Positions 24,699-34,128 of a DNA stretch of 64,000 bases are shown one piece after another. Origin of the DNA: Nitrospirota bacterium (lineage in GTDB: Bacteria; Nitrospirota; JACRHJ01); contig JAJYHX010000002.1 in the NCBI GenBank assembly GCA_021784575.1, positions 267,819 to 331,818 of the forward strand, in the 5' to 3' direction. The first letter of the stretch is position 1, and every line of letters starts with the position of its first letter. A model generated the notes under the pieces. It was not told where the DNA came from. It did not search any database and worked only from the letters and a program-made list of their open reading frames with translations. Position numbers and translations under genes: made by a program.

Positions 24699-25004
24699 CT
24701 AAAACCGGAACACTATGTAATAAAAGCGTTTCATGTAATGCGGGATGTTCCTCATGAAAAGGCCATAACGCCTTATCTATCTGGCCGCCTTGATTGCGCT
24801 CCCATACCTAAGCGACATCGCGGAAATGCCTATCAGGTCGGGCTTTTCTTCTTTCAGGCGCTCGTAAATGTCCTCGAATACATTATCAACAATTACCGTA
24901 TCTTTTATTCCCAGTTTCTTTTCGAGGTACGTCGCAAGATATGCCAGGCCTACCGGTGGAGTTCTATAGAGGCCTTCTCCCAGAGAGACCAGCGCTAATT
25001 TCAT
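24699..25004 (-). pseudogene. radical SAM gene with large internal deletion and in-frame TAG
   Basis: N-terminal 75 codons (MKLALVSLGEGLYRTPPVGL, DLIGISAMSL) match the B12-type domain start. A TAG at 24777-24779 is followed in the same frame by a natural-looking C-terminus (RRYGLFMRNIPHYMKRFYY) that stops 3 bases before the next gene. The radical SAM core (about 300 residues) is missing. Confidence 0.75.
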
Positions 25005-25909
25005 TTCGTCCCCTTTTTCTTCCCGAAATAATTAAGAAATGCCTTGAACCCATAAAGTTTCCGCTTAAGGTCCGCCATGCTCCTGATATTCAGGAGCATC
25101 CGCGCCATCTGCCTGGGCCTCAGGTAAAAACCCTTCAGGCCCTCGTCTATCAGCCGGTCGATCCTCTCCTTCGGAAGCTGCGGGAAGAGCTTCATGTCGT
25201 ATTCCATCTCGTCCACGACCTGCGCCGGTTCCCTGTAGCGAAGCTTCCTGCCGTACATGAGCTGTGTATCCCGGCAGAACATGCACCTGCCGAAACAGCC
25301 GCGCCCGGAGATAAGCGTCAGGAACGGGAACTTCTTTCCCGCGTCGTAATACCATTCCGGCCTGATGTGATGCCATGCCGGGAAAGGAAGTTCCGTTACG
25401 TCGAGAAGCGGCCGGTCGGGGTTGTGCCGGACGGTTTCCCCGTCCATCCAGTCTATTCCGGCCACGTCGGAAAGTGACGTTCCCGATGCGATGTCGCGGA
25501 TTGTATAATCGTATTCCCCGCGCGCCACGGCGTCCACCGCGCCCCGGTCAATAAGAAGCGTATCGGCGGGCAGGGCGCTGACATGGGGGCCTGCCAGCGC
25601 GGTCATCGCCCCCGTTAGGTTCTTTATGGTTTTGGCGTAATCTATGTCGTTGTATATGGAAGGGGTTGTGGTATGCAGGACCGCAAGCTCCGGGCGGAAC
25701 TGCCGGGCCATGTCCTCCACTTCGCCTTTTTTCATGTTCAGCGCGGCCCCGTCCACAAACTTCACATCGTGGCCCGCCTTCTCCAGCACGGCTGTGAGTA
25801 TCAGCAGCCAGTCCGGGTGTCTTTGCACGCGGCCCCTCGATTTGGCCGCCCACCTTGCGCTCCTGCAGAAATCGTCCACGTAAGGCGGGTTCAGGACAAG
25901 TACTTTCAA
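25001..25909 (-). CDS. radical SAM protein with in-frame core deletion
   Basis: 302 residues. N-terminal B12-type domain and the cluster motif CFGRCMFC (CxxxCxxC) are present, but after EYDMKLFPQL the frame jumps to PKERIDRLIDEGLKGFYLRP, which in intact relatives is near the C-terminus. Compared with the 480-residue protein at 18351, about 150-170 residues of the TIM barrel are absent. The frame stays open, but the enzyme should be inactive. Its start overlaps the GT-C stop by 4 bases. Confidence 0.7.
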   Translation of the reverse strand: MKVLVLNPPYVDDFCRSARWAAKSRGRVQRHPDWLLILTAVLEKAGHDVKFVDGAALNMKKGEVEDMARQFRPELAVLHTTTPSIYNDIDYAKTIKNLTGAMTALAGPHVSALPADTLLIDRGAVDAVARGEYDYTIRDIASGTSLSDVAGIDWMDGETVRHNPDRPLLDVTELPFPAWHHIRPEWYYDAGKKFPFLTLISGRGCFGRCMFCRDTQLMYGRKLRYREPAQVVDEMEYDMKLFPQLPKERIDRLIDEGLKGFYLRPRQMARMLLNIRSMADLKRKLYGFKAFLNYFGKKKGTK

Positions 25910-27507
25910 ACACCCCTCCCTTTGTTATCGCTGAGCACGGCCAACCTCCAGGCCTTCATGCCGAAAAACAGGAACCCGGCAAACAGGGCTGTTACCAGTA
26001 GAACGACCAGAAACATCGGGAATCCGGTCAGGTCCGGCAGGGAAAGAACCTGGTGCCACCATACGCTTATGTAATCTTCATTCGGGTCGATGACCATCTG
26101 TATCGGAGCAAACTTTATCAAGTACGGCAGGTTGGAGTAAGGCCGGTAGTAGTATGCGGGGAAAACGCCGGTAAAATACCTCTCTATAGTGGCCCATATA
26201 AGAAAGACATTCATGCGTATATGCGAAAGCGCGGGTATGTAAAACGCGTTCTGGACCGTATACAGCTTGTTGCGTATCAATATTTGCGTGAAAGTTCCGT
26301 AATAGACTATCGCGCCCGGTATCTGCACCATGAAACCTGTAATTACCGAGGCATAAAAGGCGAACCGGAACCACCGTCCCGTCTCCTTCAACTTTTCTAT
26401 TACAACGCCTGTCATGAGCGTCAGGAAGGGGACCAGTATAAGGTAGTATCGAGTGCCCCAGACCTCGTCCGCCCAGCTCCCCGTTATGCAGAAGAAGACG
26501 ACTATGCCGGAGATGAGAGATAAAAAGACCAGGGTCTCGGTGCGGTTCCTCTTCAGAGAGCGGGAGACCGCCCAGAATACGAAGACGAGCGGCGGCGAAT
26601 ACAGGAAGAAGCTTTTGCCCGCCGAGAAGAACGAAGCGTAAAGGTTATATAGAAAGTTCATGACGGACGGCTGGAATATCGACCCCGCCATCGAAAAGGA
26701 CCTCTGCACAGGCACTATCTCTCCGAACCGCAGGTAGTTATACCAGAAATACGGTATAAGCCCGGCCAGGCCCCCGAGAACCAGCGTCCCGAGCTTCGCC
26801 GGGAGTCCTTCCATCCTCTTCTCGCCGTTTAAACGATATATATAAAACAAGGCGAAGGGATACGTCAGAAAAGCATAGGTCTTGGCCCCCATGGCCAGCC
26901 CGAAGAGCAATCCGGCAAAGGCGAAAAGCCGCGTTTTCCCGGTGTCAGAGCACCGCCTCAGAAGATAGAACCCGAAAAGTATCAGGAAGACGAATAATGG
27001 ATCCATGCCTATGGTCGCATACGGCATCGCGAGCGTGGCGAGCCCGTAAATAAACGCAAGGGCCGCCGCAGTCTTCTCGCTGCCGTAAAGCCTGAGGGCG
27101 AAGAGATACAGTATCGCGGCAGTCAGGGCCGTCAGGATGGCGTTCAAGCCCTTCGGCAGGAAGAAGACAAGCTGCGGGTGCATCCCGGCGAGGGCGAATA
27201 TCGAATCAAGCGCTATGCCCGCTACAACCATCGGCACGTCGAGTATGCTTTCCAGCACGTATTCCGCGTATCTCTTCCCGCCGACTTCCGCAGTACCCGC
27301 AAGGCCGGCCCCGCCCATGTTGAATTGATGCGCCTCCACGAAGTTTAAGGCCGTCGCGAAAAAGCCTCTCTCGTAGCCGTCCAGGTGCGTGCTGAGGAGA
27401 AGCGAATAAAAGCACAGAAGCGAGAGGAATATGGAGAGCGGGACAAGAAAAGCCGCCCTTTTCTTCCCCGCAGGCTTCGAGTTATTGCCGCCTGTCTTCT
27501 TCGCCAT
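25906..27507 (-). CDS. GT-C glycosyltransferase (family 39/PMT-like)
   Basis: 533-residue membrane protein with about 11 membrane spans. HLDGYERGFFATAL is the early periplasmic loop where GT-C enzymes carry the acidic catalytic residue; GTRYYLILVPFL follows later. Uses polyprenyl-phosphate sugars on the outer face of the inner membrane. It is the intact parent of the decayed copy at 20698. Confidence 0.82.
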   Translation of the reverse strand: MAKKTGGNNSKPAGKKRAAFLVPLSIFLSLLCFYSLLLSTHLDGYERGFFATALNFVEAHQFNMGGAGLAGTAEVGGKRYAEYVLESILDVPMVVAGIALDSIFALAGMHPQLVFFLPKGLNAILTALTAAILYLFALRLYGSEKTAAALAFIYGLATLAMPYATIGMDPLFVFLILFGFYLLRRCSDTGKTRLFAFAGLLFGLAMGAKTYAFLTYPFALFYIYRLNGEKRMEGLPAKLGTLVLGGLAGLIPYFWYNYLRFGEIVPVQRSFSMAGSIFQPSVMNFLYNLYASFFSAGKSFFLYSPPLVFVFWAVSRSLKRNRTETLVFLSLISGIVVFFCITGSWADEVWGTRYYLILVPFLTLMTGVVIEKLKETGRWFRFAFYASVITGFMVQIPGAIVYYGTFTQILIRNKLYTVQNAFYIPALSHIRMNVFLIWATIERYFTGVFPAYYYRPYSNLPYLIKFAPIQMVIDPNEDYISVWWHQVLSLPDLTGFPMFLVVLLVTALFAGFLFFGMKAWRLAVLSDNKGRGV

Positions 27508-27576
27508 GCAGACCCCTTCATTAAAAATATTTTTGATATGCCGCCGCCCGCGTCCCGGCGCCTTTGGCCCTGCCGC

Positions 27577-29019
27577 TTATGTCAAAAGCAGTATCTCGCA
27601 CTTATGAGACAAGTGGCCGCAATAGTAGTATCTCAACACTATGTAATAAGTGGCCGAAAGGAGCATGGCCGCCATGCACGAGCCGATGAAGAGCGGACTT
27701 CTGACCACTTTGGAGACCGGCCAGTTAAAATATTTCTTACTCGTGTTCGATATGGCAAGCAGTGCCGCCGGAACGATTGACGTAAAATATCTCCCCTGCA
27801 CCCCGCCAACGGAATCCGCGCCAACCTTAGTCGCCTCGACAAACATTGCGAAGTTTACGCCCGCAAAGGCAAGCGCAAAAAACGCAAGCAGCAGGACGCG
27901 GGGCCGAAGCCCCATCCCGGGAACGCCCTGCGGGACGGCGACCGAGGACGCAAGGAGCAACCCTGCAAGCAAATACAGTGCGTGCGGCAACGTAAAATCG
28001 AGCCATCCGAGTATCCCTACAAAGGCCTTGAAAATCGCTCCGTAGTGAACATACCCGTTATAAATTATCCCCAGCATCCTCAGAGGGTGCGCCAGCGCCA
28101 CGTGGAACTGATATTTCGGATTGAGCCCGATTGACACGTCTCCCGAATCAATGGCACGCCTAACGGCGAGGCTCCAAGCCGCCATGAGCGCAAATGTCAG
28201 CACAAAACAGCCCGCAAGGAACAAAACCCTGCCCCGCCCGCTGAACCTCTCCTTCGGTATCATCAAAAGCAGTAGGGCGATGGGCGTGTATACCGGCTTT
28301 AAAAACGCAATCGCCATGCAGAACGCCAGAAATATTGCAACCTCTTTCCCGCTGATCGGCTCCGGCGGTCTCTTGAACGTCTGGTTCAGGACATAGGCGA
28401 TGAAAAGAAACAGCATACCGTTCAGGACAATGTCGGTGTTAAGCGATGCCCCAATCGAAAGCGACATCGGAAGTAAGGCGACAATCATCAACATGTTCCT
28501 GCCGAACGGCATTATCCTGAGCGCGGCGAACGTGGCGAAGGCATAGAACAGCAAGGCGAATATCCTCGCCGCATAAAAACAGCCGAGCGGCGAGAGGCCA
28601 AGCGCCCGGCCCGCAAGTATGCCTGCCGTCTGCGGGATATAGGCCACCGGGCAGTAAGCTTCCGAGCCTATTTCCTTGAACACGCGCCCGCCGCCGGCCC
28701 TGAAGTTATGGGACAGGACATAATCCCGGAAGTTGCCGAACCTGAACTTAACCCACCGGCGGAACCTGACAAGGCGGTAGTCGAAGCGCCCCGGGAGATT
28801 GGCCGCGCCGGCAGGCAGATATGCGCCCGCGCCCGTGACAAAATACCCGTTTTTGTCTCTCTCCCGCTCCAGAAATACCCTCCCCTCGGAAATAGACCAC
28901 GACCTCCTGAAGTGAGATTGCTCGTCCGGCGACTGAAAAGGCGGTATCAGAAACACCCACACCAGGCCGAAGAGAAGCGCCAGAAACAGAAATACGTGTT
29001 CTACCTTGATCCTGTTCAT
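27577..29019 (-). CDS. DUF2142 multi-pass membrane protein
   Basis: 480 residues, about 11 membrane spans, with the N-terminal signature IPPFQSPDEQSHFRRSW followed by an exported loop (about 40-130). These are GT-C-like proteins of O-antigen clusters; the acidic DE in the first loop is the presumed catalytic base. Lies 4 bases downstream of a DPM-type GT2 gene, a likely donor maker. Confidence 0.82.
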   Translation of the reverse strand: MNRIKVEHVFLFLALLFGLVWVFLIPPFQSPDEQSHFRRSWSISEGRVFLERERDKNGYFVTGAGAYLPAGAANLPGRFDYRLVRFRRWVKFRFGNFRDYVLSHNFRAGGGRVFKEIGSEAYCPVAYIPQTAGILAGRALGLSPLGCFYAARIFALLFYAFATFAALRIMPFGRNMLMIVALLPMSLSIGASLNTDIVLNGMLFLFIAYVLNQTFKRPPEPISGKEVAIFLAFCMAIAFLKPVYTPIALLLLMIPKERFSGRGRVLFLAGCFVLTFALMAAWSLAVRRAIDSGDVSIGLNPKYQFHVALAHPLRMLGIIYNGYVHYGAIFKAFVGILGWLDFTLPHALYLLAGLLLASSVAVPQGVPGMGLRPRVLLLAFFALAFAGVNFAMFVEATKVGADSVGGVQGRYFTSIVPAALLAISNTSKKYFNWPVSKVVRSPLFIGSCMAAMLLSATYYIVLRYYYCGHLSHKCEILLLT

Positions 29020-29022
29020 ACC

Positions 29023-29952
29023 CTAAGACCTGTTCAAAGTTTTTTTGATATTGCCATCGTCCTCTTTCCTCGTATGCGAAAGCGACGTCAGCATCTCGCC
29101 CAGGAGGCCGGTGGAGATGAACTGGATTCCGAGTATCACGAGCAGGACGGCCAGCGTAAATAGCGGCCTGCCGCCAATCCACCGGCCCATGAGCCAGCCC
29201 GCCGCGAGGTAGACAAGCGTTAATCCGCCCGCCAACAGCAGGACAAGGCCGGGTATGCCGAAGAAATGCAAAGGCTTTTTTATGTAACGCGTTATAAAGA
29301 GCACTGTAAGGAGGTCGAAGATGCCCTCAAGGAACCGCTTCGCGCCGAACTTCGTATGGCCGAACCTGCGCGGATGGTGATGAACCTTCACCTCGCCCAC
29401 CCTGAAGCCGTTTGCAAAGGCGAGCGCCGGTATGAACCTGTGCTGCTCCCCGTAAATGGAAAGGCCTTTCACCACCTCGTTCTTGTACGCCTTCAGGCCG
29501 CAGTTCATGTCGTGGATCCTTACGCCCGTGAGCCTGGCCGTCAGCCAGTTTATGGCCTTAGACGGGAGCCGCTTGGACAGCGGGTCCTTCCTCGGGAACT
29601 TCCAGCCGGAGACGAGGTCGTATTCATTAAGCTTCGCAATCATGTTCGGTATCTCGGAGGGGTCGTCCTGGAGGTCGGCGTCCATCGTCACGACGGACTT
29701 TCCCTTAGCCTTCTCGAACCCCGCCGCGAGCGCCGCGCTCTTGCCGCGGTTCCTGCGGAAGGACACTACCACGACGCGCGGGTCTTCCCGGAAGAGCCTT
29801 TCCAGGACACCGAGCGAGCCGTCCGTCGAGCCGTCGTCCACGAATATTATCTCGCAGCTCCCGGCGCCCGGCAGGACCTCGCTTAAGCGCCTGTGCAGCT
29901 CCGGCAGGCTCTCTTCCTCGTTATACAACGGTATGACGACAGAAATGTCCAT
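29023..29952 (-). CDS. GT2 polyprenol-phosphate glycosyltransferase with two C-terminal membrane helices
   Basis: 309 residues in the GtrB/ArnC style. SVVIPLYNEEESLPEL, FVDDGSTDGS, and TMDADLQDDPSEIP (DxD). The RFIPALAFANGF motif and two late membrane spans (about 225-280) fit the family. Start at MDISVV (29952) is chosen because upstream codons have no matching residues. Confidence 0.9.
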   Translation of the reverse strand: MDISVVIPLYNEEESLPELHRRLSEVLPGAGSCEIIFVDDGSTDGSLGVLERLFREDPRVVVVSFRRNRGKSAALAAGFEKAKGKSVVTMDADLQDDPSEIPNMIAKLNEYDLVSGWKFPRKDPLSKRLPSKAINWLTARLTGVRIHDMNCGLKAYKNEVVKGLSIYGEQHRFIPALAFANGFRVGEVKVHHHPRRFGHTKFGAKRFLEGIFDLLTVLFITRYIKKPLHFFGIPGLVLLLAGGLTLVYLAAGWLMGRWIGGRPLFTLAVLLVILGIQFISTGLLGEMLTSLSHTRKEDDGNIKKTLNRS

Positions 29953-29957
29953 GTGCC

Positions 29958-30671
29958 TTACAATATCCCCAATATCGATTTTATCTTCAGGAGCCAGACA
30001 ACCGCGAGCGCCTCGAATATTATCCCCTTGTTCATCTTGGAGATGCCGGCCCTCCTGTCGGAGAACACTATGGGGATTTCCTTCATCCTGAGCCCCTTCT
30101 TCTGGCATAGGAAGTTCATCTCTATCTGGAACGAGTATCCGTCGGACTGTATCCGGGAGAGGTCGAGCTTCATAAGCGCCTCGCGCCTGAAGCATTTGTA
30201 TCCGCCCGTCGTGTCGCGGAGCCTGAGGCCCGTAATCGTCCTTGCGTATACGCTCGCGAAATACGACAGCATCAGCCTCTTCAGGGGCCAGTTCAGTATC
30301 CTTATGCCGTCTATGTAGCGCGAGCCTATGACGACATCGGCCTCCCTTGCCGCATCGAGGAATTTCGGAATCTCCGCCGGGTCGTGCGAAAAGTCCGCAT
30401 CCATCTCGAATATGTAGTCGTAGCCCTTGTCGAGCGCATAGCGGAAACCCTCGATGTATGCCGAACCGAGCCCCATCTTGTCGGCCCTGTGCATGACGTG
30501 GACGCGCGGGTTAGACTTTGCCATGTTGTCCGCCGCCGCCCCCGTTCCGTCCGGCGAGTTGTCGTCCACGACAAGCGCCTCGGTAATCTCCGAGACATCG
30601 AGCACCGCGCCGACAATTTTCCCGACGTTGCTTATCTCGTTATATGTCGGTATGACGACCAAAGCTCTCAA
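29958..30671 (-). CDS. Dpm1-like polyprenol monophosphomannose synthase
   Basis: 237 residues. VVIPTYNEISNVGKIV, VVDDNSPDGTG, EMDADFSHDP and GSRYIDG are all standard. DRRAGISKMNKGI near the C-terminus is the family signature. Probably makes polyprenyl-phosphate sugar for the GT-C enzymes of this region. Five bases precede the next gene. Confidence 0.9.
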   Translation of the reverse strand: MRALVVIPTYNEISNVGKIVGAVLDVSEITEALVVDDNSPDGTGAAADNMAKSNPRVHVMHRADKMGLGSAYIEGFRYALDKGYDYIFEMDADFSHDPAEIPKFLDAAREADVVIGSRYIDGIRILNWPLKRLMLSYFASVYARTITGLRLRDTTGGYKCFRREALMKLDLSRIQSDGYSFQIEMNFLCQKKGLRMKEIPIVFSDRRAGISKMNKGIIFEALAVVWLLKIKSILGIL

Positions 30672-30695
30672 AATCTGCCGCCTCGAATTGCCATC

Positions 30696-30756
30696 ATCAC
30701 TCCCCCGGCTTCGCCTTCCCCATTAATCTCAAGAGTGGGGTAAAGGGCGGCGTTAC
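30696..30756. repeat. CATNACTCCCCC...GCGTTAC palindromic repeat
   Basis: Same family as 35104, differing in the middle. Its GCGTTAC end contains the YfhO stop codon (TAA at 30753-30755). Confidence 0.7.
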
Positions 30757-33284
30757 CTCCGCGCGAACCTGAACCGCCAGACGAACACAGACGCTATGAA
30801 CGCCAGCGCCATTAGCGAAAAGGCCACGCCCAGGTGATACGTCCCCGGAGAGAATTTCAGCATGATGACGTGATTGCCCTTCGGCATCGGTATCCCGCGC
30901 AGGACGCAGTCCGTCCGGTAGATGCGCGTCCTGACGCCGTCCACGTAAGCCTTCCAGCCGGGATACCAGACCTCGGAGGCCACGAGGAACGAATTGGCCG
31001 GGGCGGACACGTCCATGTCCATCTCGTCCGGTTCATATTTCGTAACCTTTACGCTCTGGCCCGTGAGGTCGGCGGACGGGTTTATGTAGAAGTCGAGCTT
31101 GCCTCTCCCGGAGACCACCGCGGCGTCGAACGGCGGGAAGCGCGGGTCGGAGATTACTCCCAGGGCCTGTTCCGGGTCGTCCACCTTCATCAGCCTGTCC
31201 ACAAGCCACGCGCGGGGCAGCGGGCCCTTTCTCTTGTAGAAATAGCAGTCCGAGTCGCTCAGCAGCTCGTATCTGTCCGCCATAATCTTCCTGACCGCCG
31301 GGTCCTGTATCGCGCTGAAGTCGTAATCCGGCTGCTTCGGAAGCAGGAGATAGCGCGCGTTCAGGAGGTCGAGTATCGGGCCGTTGAAGGTTATGCTGCC
31401 AACCGTATTCATATAGTATTCGAGCGGCGCGGCATGATAGCCTGTCAGACTTTCGATCCCGTGGATAAGCAGCTGGTTGTTCATATCCGGCGCGAACACC
31501 CTGAAGGGTTTGTCCTTGTCCGCTTCAAGCGTCTTTATCTGCGGCGTCTCCTTGTAGAATACGCTGTTCAGTTCCTTTACGGGGACGGTCTTTATCATCG
31601 ACCAGTCCACCGGCCAGAGGTCGGCGAGTATAATTACGGAGACAATCAGCGTGAGGTATTTCCTGTTCAGCCAGCCCTTCCGGTATATCGTGAGCAGAGC
31701 AAGCGATACCGCCAGCATAAACGAAAAGATGAACATGTTCTTTATGAAGTATGACAGCCGCTGCATGACGTCGTCGTATTCGCCCCAGAGCATCTCCCGG
31801 ACCCACTGGTGGTTAAGCCACATGTTCGCCGCGCCGAACATGTCCGACTTCCAGTAAAACGCAGCCGCCAGGACAAACGCGAGGACTGCGCGGCCTGCAA
31901 GGATGAAAATTAAAAGGCCGTCCATCTTCGGCTTCGGCCTGGCGGCGCTCCTGCCCTTTGTCTTGCTTGTCCTGCCTTCCGCCGCCGCCTTCGTCTTGTA
32001 ATCCAGCAGGTATTGCACCCCGTGCGCGGCCAGGACGCTCCCGCATATCGGCGAGAGGATCATCACCGCGTAAGGTATGCGGAAGATGGAGAAGCCGGGG
32101 ATGTATTTGTATATGTAGTAGTAAAACGGGTTGAACCCGCCAAGCGCGAGGAAACCCGTGAGCATTCCCATCCCAAGGAAAAACCACGTGTAACGGCTCC
32201 GCCTGAAGAAGGCGCCGATAAGACCCAGGACGACGCCCAGGACGCCGAAGTAGTCGAGAGAGAGCTTAAGACCCATCCTGCCCCGGTAGAATATCCTGCG
32301 GTTCGTGGTTCCCAGAAGCTTTGCCAACCAGGGAGCGGTGGGATTTATGGTGGGCAAGGTTGGGCCGTAGTTCTTGCCCCAGCCGAACGGGTCGTGCATT
32401 ATCGTATAGAGCATGTCCTCCGGCGGCATGGAAAAAGACGTCGCGAACCGGTAGGATGACGCGGCGGTCATCGTCCCGCCCTGGCCGCGCTCCGTGAACT
32501 TCTTGTACTGAAACGCGGGAATGAGCACCGCCGCATAGAGTAGCGTTCCTATCCCGAAGGCGAACACGAAACCGCCAGCGCCCTTCAGCGCCCATTTCCA
32601 GCCCCTCGTCCTGAAACCGGCGGCCAGCCTCATAAGGAGGAACATGAGAAGCGTTATCCCGCAGTAGAAAAGTATCTGGATATGGCCGCCGTAGAACATA
32701 AGCCCGACGAACAGGCCCATTACGGCGACGTTGAACAGGAACTCCCCGTCCAGCAAACGGTCGAGGAACAAAAGCGCAAGCGGCAGCCACGTCATGGTGA
32801 ATATCTTCCCGCCGTGTCCGGGATAGACGAGCGTCACCAGGTGCGGCGCGGACATGAAAATCAGCCCGCCGACAAACGACGCCTGTTTCGACAGGCCAAG
32901 ATGCCTCAAGAAAGCGAAGAGAAAGCATCCCATGAGGATGAAATGGATTATGTAGAGATAGCCGGTCGCGAACTTCGGCGAAAACAGGAAGTATATCCAG
33001 CTCCCGGGATAGAGGACATGGAACGAGAAACTCGCAAGGAGCGGCATCCCGGAGAATATATAGGGGTTCCAGAGCGGCATGTAGTGATACCTGAATATGT
33101 CCTTCATCCCGACGACCTGCATCGGGTAGCTCTGCGAAACCGTATCCGTGCCGAAGGCGAAGTTCCCGGGCACGAGGTATTTCCAGAAACACACATGCGC
33201 GAGGACGATATAGATGAGTATGTATGTCAGGCTCGTGAAGCTTCCGTCTTTCTCGTCTATGAAATAGGATTTGAACATTGACAA
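30753..33284 (-). CDS. YfhO-family large membrane glycosyltransferase-like protein
   Basis: 843 residues, about 12 membrane spans then a periplasmic beta-rich C-terminal domain ending near the last membrane span. Signature blocks include GNFAFGTDTVSQSYPM, MPLWNPYIFSGMPLLAS and a C-terminal SEVWYPGWKAYVDG. Bacillus YfhO is needed to glycosylate lipoteichoic acid. A TTG (33284) or the ATG at 33278 could start it; GGAGAG lies just before the TTG. Confidence 0.87.
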   Translation of the reverse strand: MSMFKSYFIDEKDGSFTSLTYILIYIVLAHVCFWKYLVPGNFAFGTDTVSQSYPMQVVGMKDIFRYHYMPLWNPYIFSGMPLLASFSFHVLYPGSWIYFLFSPKFATGYLYIIHFILMGCFLFAFLRHLGLSKQASFVGGLIFMSAPHLVTLVYPGHGGKIFTMTWLPLALLFLDRLLDGEFLFNVAVMGLFVGLMFYGGHIQILFYCGITLLMFLLMRLAAGFRTRGWKWALKGAGGFVFAFGIGTLLYAAVLIPAFQYKKFTERGQGGTMTAASSYRFATSFSMPPEDMLYTIMHDPFGWGKNYGPTLPTINPTAPWLAKLLGTTNRRIFYRGRMGLKLSLDYFGVLGVVLGLIGAFFRRSRYTWFFLGMGMLTGFLALGGFNPFYYYIYKYIPGFSIFRIPYAVMILSPICGSVLAAHGVQYLLDYKTKAAAEGRTSKTKGRSAARPKPKMDGLLIFILAGRAVLAFVLAAAFYWKSDMFGAANMWLNHQWVREMLWGEYDDVMQRLSYFIKNMFIFSFMLAVSLALLTIYRKGWLNRKYLTLIVSVIILADLWPVDWSMIKTVPVKELNSVFYKETPQIKTLEADKDKPFRVFAPDMNNQLLIHGIESLTGYHAAPLEYYMNTVGSITFNGPILDLLNARYLLLPKQPDYDFSAIQDPAVRKIMADRYELLSDSDCYFYKRKGPLPRAWLVDRLMKVDDPEQALGVISDPRFPPFDAAVVSGRGKLDFYINPSADLTGQSVKVTKYEPDEMDMDVSAPANSFLVASEVWYPGWKAYVDGVRTRIYRTDCVLRGIPMPKGNHVIMLKFSPGTYHLGVAFSLMALAFIASVFVWRFRFARR

Positions 33285-33300
33285 AGAACTCTCCTTGTTG

Positions 33301-34098
33301 CTATTTCCCCAGTAAGTATTCCGCGCCCATCACGAAAACCTCGCGCGCCGCCGGAACCGCCCCCAGGGGTGAGCGCCTCGTTTTCCAGCCGTAGCGTATC
33401 TCGTGCGACGGGCTGAAGAGGTAATATTCCTCGTCGATTACCCAAAGCCCCGTTTCTGCGGCCAGTTTCCTGAAACCGGATATGGTCATCCGGCACCGCC
33501 TAAGCTCGGCGATTGCCGCCCGCGCCTCTTCCGGCTCGTTCGTCAAACCGGCAAGCATGTCGAAAAGCGCCGCCGGGAGCAGACTCAACCCCGGCAGCTT
33601 CCTGAGCTTAGATTTCAGGAGCGTCTGCTGGTGCAGGCCGAACGGCGAATAATACGGCGGGAAGGTAACGAGCAGCCTCGCGCCGCCGGCCATCAGCCCG
33701 GCCACTGACTCAAAAAAAGCGGCCTTCCTGTCCCATGGTATGTGCTCTATGACGTCCCTCAGCACCACAAGCCCGAACCCCGCTCCGCCGTCGTCCAGGA
33801 ATTCCCTGGCCCCCGGAGCGGTTATATCGCAAACAATGTATCTGAGGCGCGGCGAACCGCATTTCTTCCTGTCAAAGCGTTTTATCTCAACGCCCGTGCA
33901 GTCGGCCCCCCAGTCCGCGAGCGCGGCCGTAAAGCCGCCGTCTCCGCAGCCTATGTCCAGGACCCTAAGGCCGTCCGGACGCAGGCCCCGGTCCTTGAAC
34001 TTCGGGACGTAGAAATCCCTCGCCAGGTTATATTGATACGTCCAGTAATAATCCGCCCAAGACGGAAAATCGGACAGGTTCAGTTTCCTGCTATGCAT
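33301..34098 (-). CDS. class I SAM methyltransferase
   Basis: 265 residues. SAM motif VLDIGCGDGGFTAAL (46-60), acidic VEIKRFD, and RDVIEHIP as motif IV. It lies between a GT2 gene and the YfhO gene, so a sugar or lipid-linked acceptor is likely. No export signal. Confidence 0.83.
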   Translation of the reverse strand: MHSRKLNLSDFPSWADYYWTYQYNLARDFYVPKFKDRGLRPDGLRVLDIGCGDGGFTAALADWGADCTGVEIKRFDRKKCGSPRLRYIVCDITAPGAREFLDDGGAGFGLVVLRDVIEHIPWDRKAAFFESVAGLMAGGARLLVTFPPYYSPFGLHQQTLLKSKLRKLPGLSLLPAALFDMLAGLTNEPEEARAAIAELRRCRMTISGFRKLAAETGLWVIDEEYYLFSPSHEIRYGWKTRRSPLGAVPAAREVFVMGAEYLLGK

Positions 34099-34128
34099 AT
34101 TCTGTCCGGCACACGGCGCGCGGCTCGT

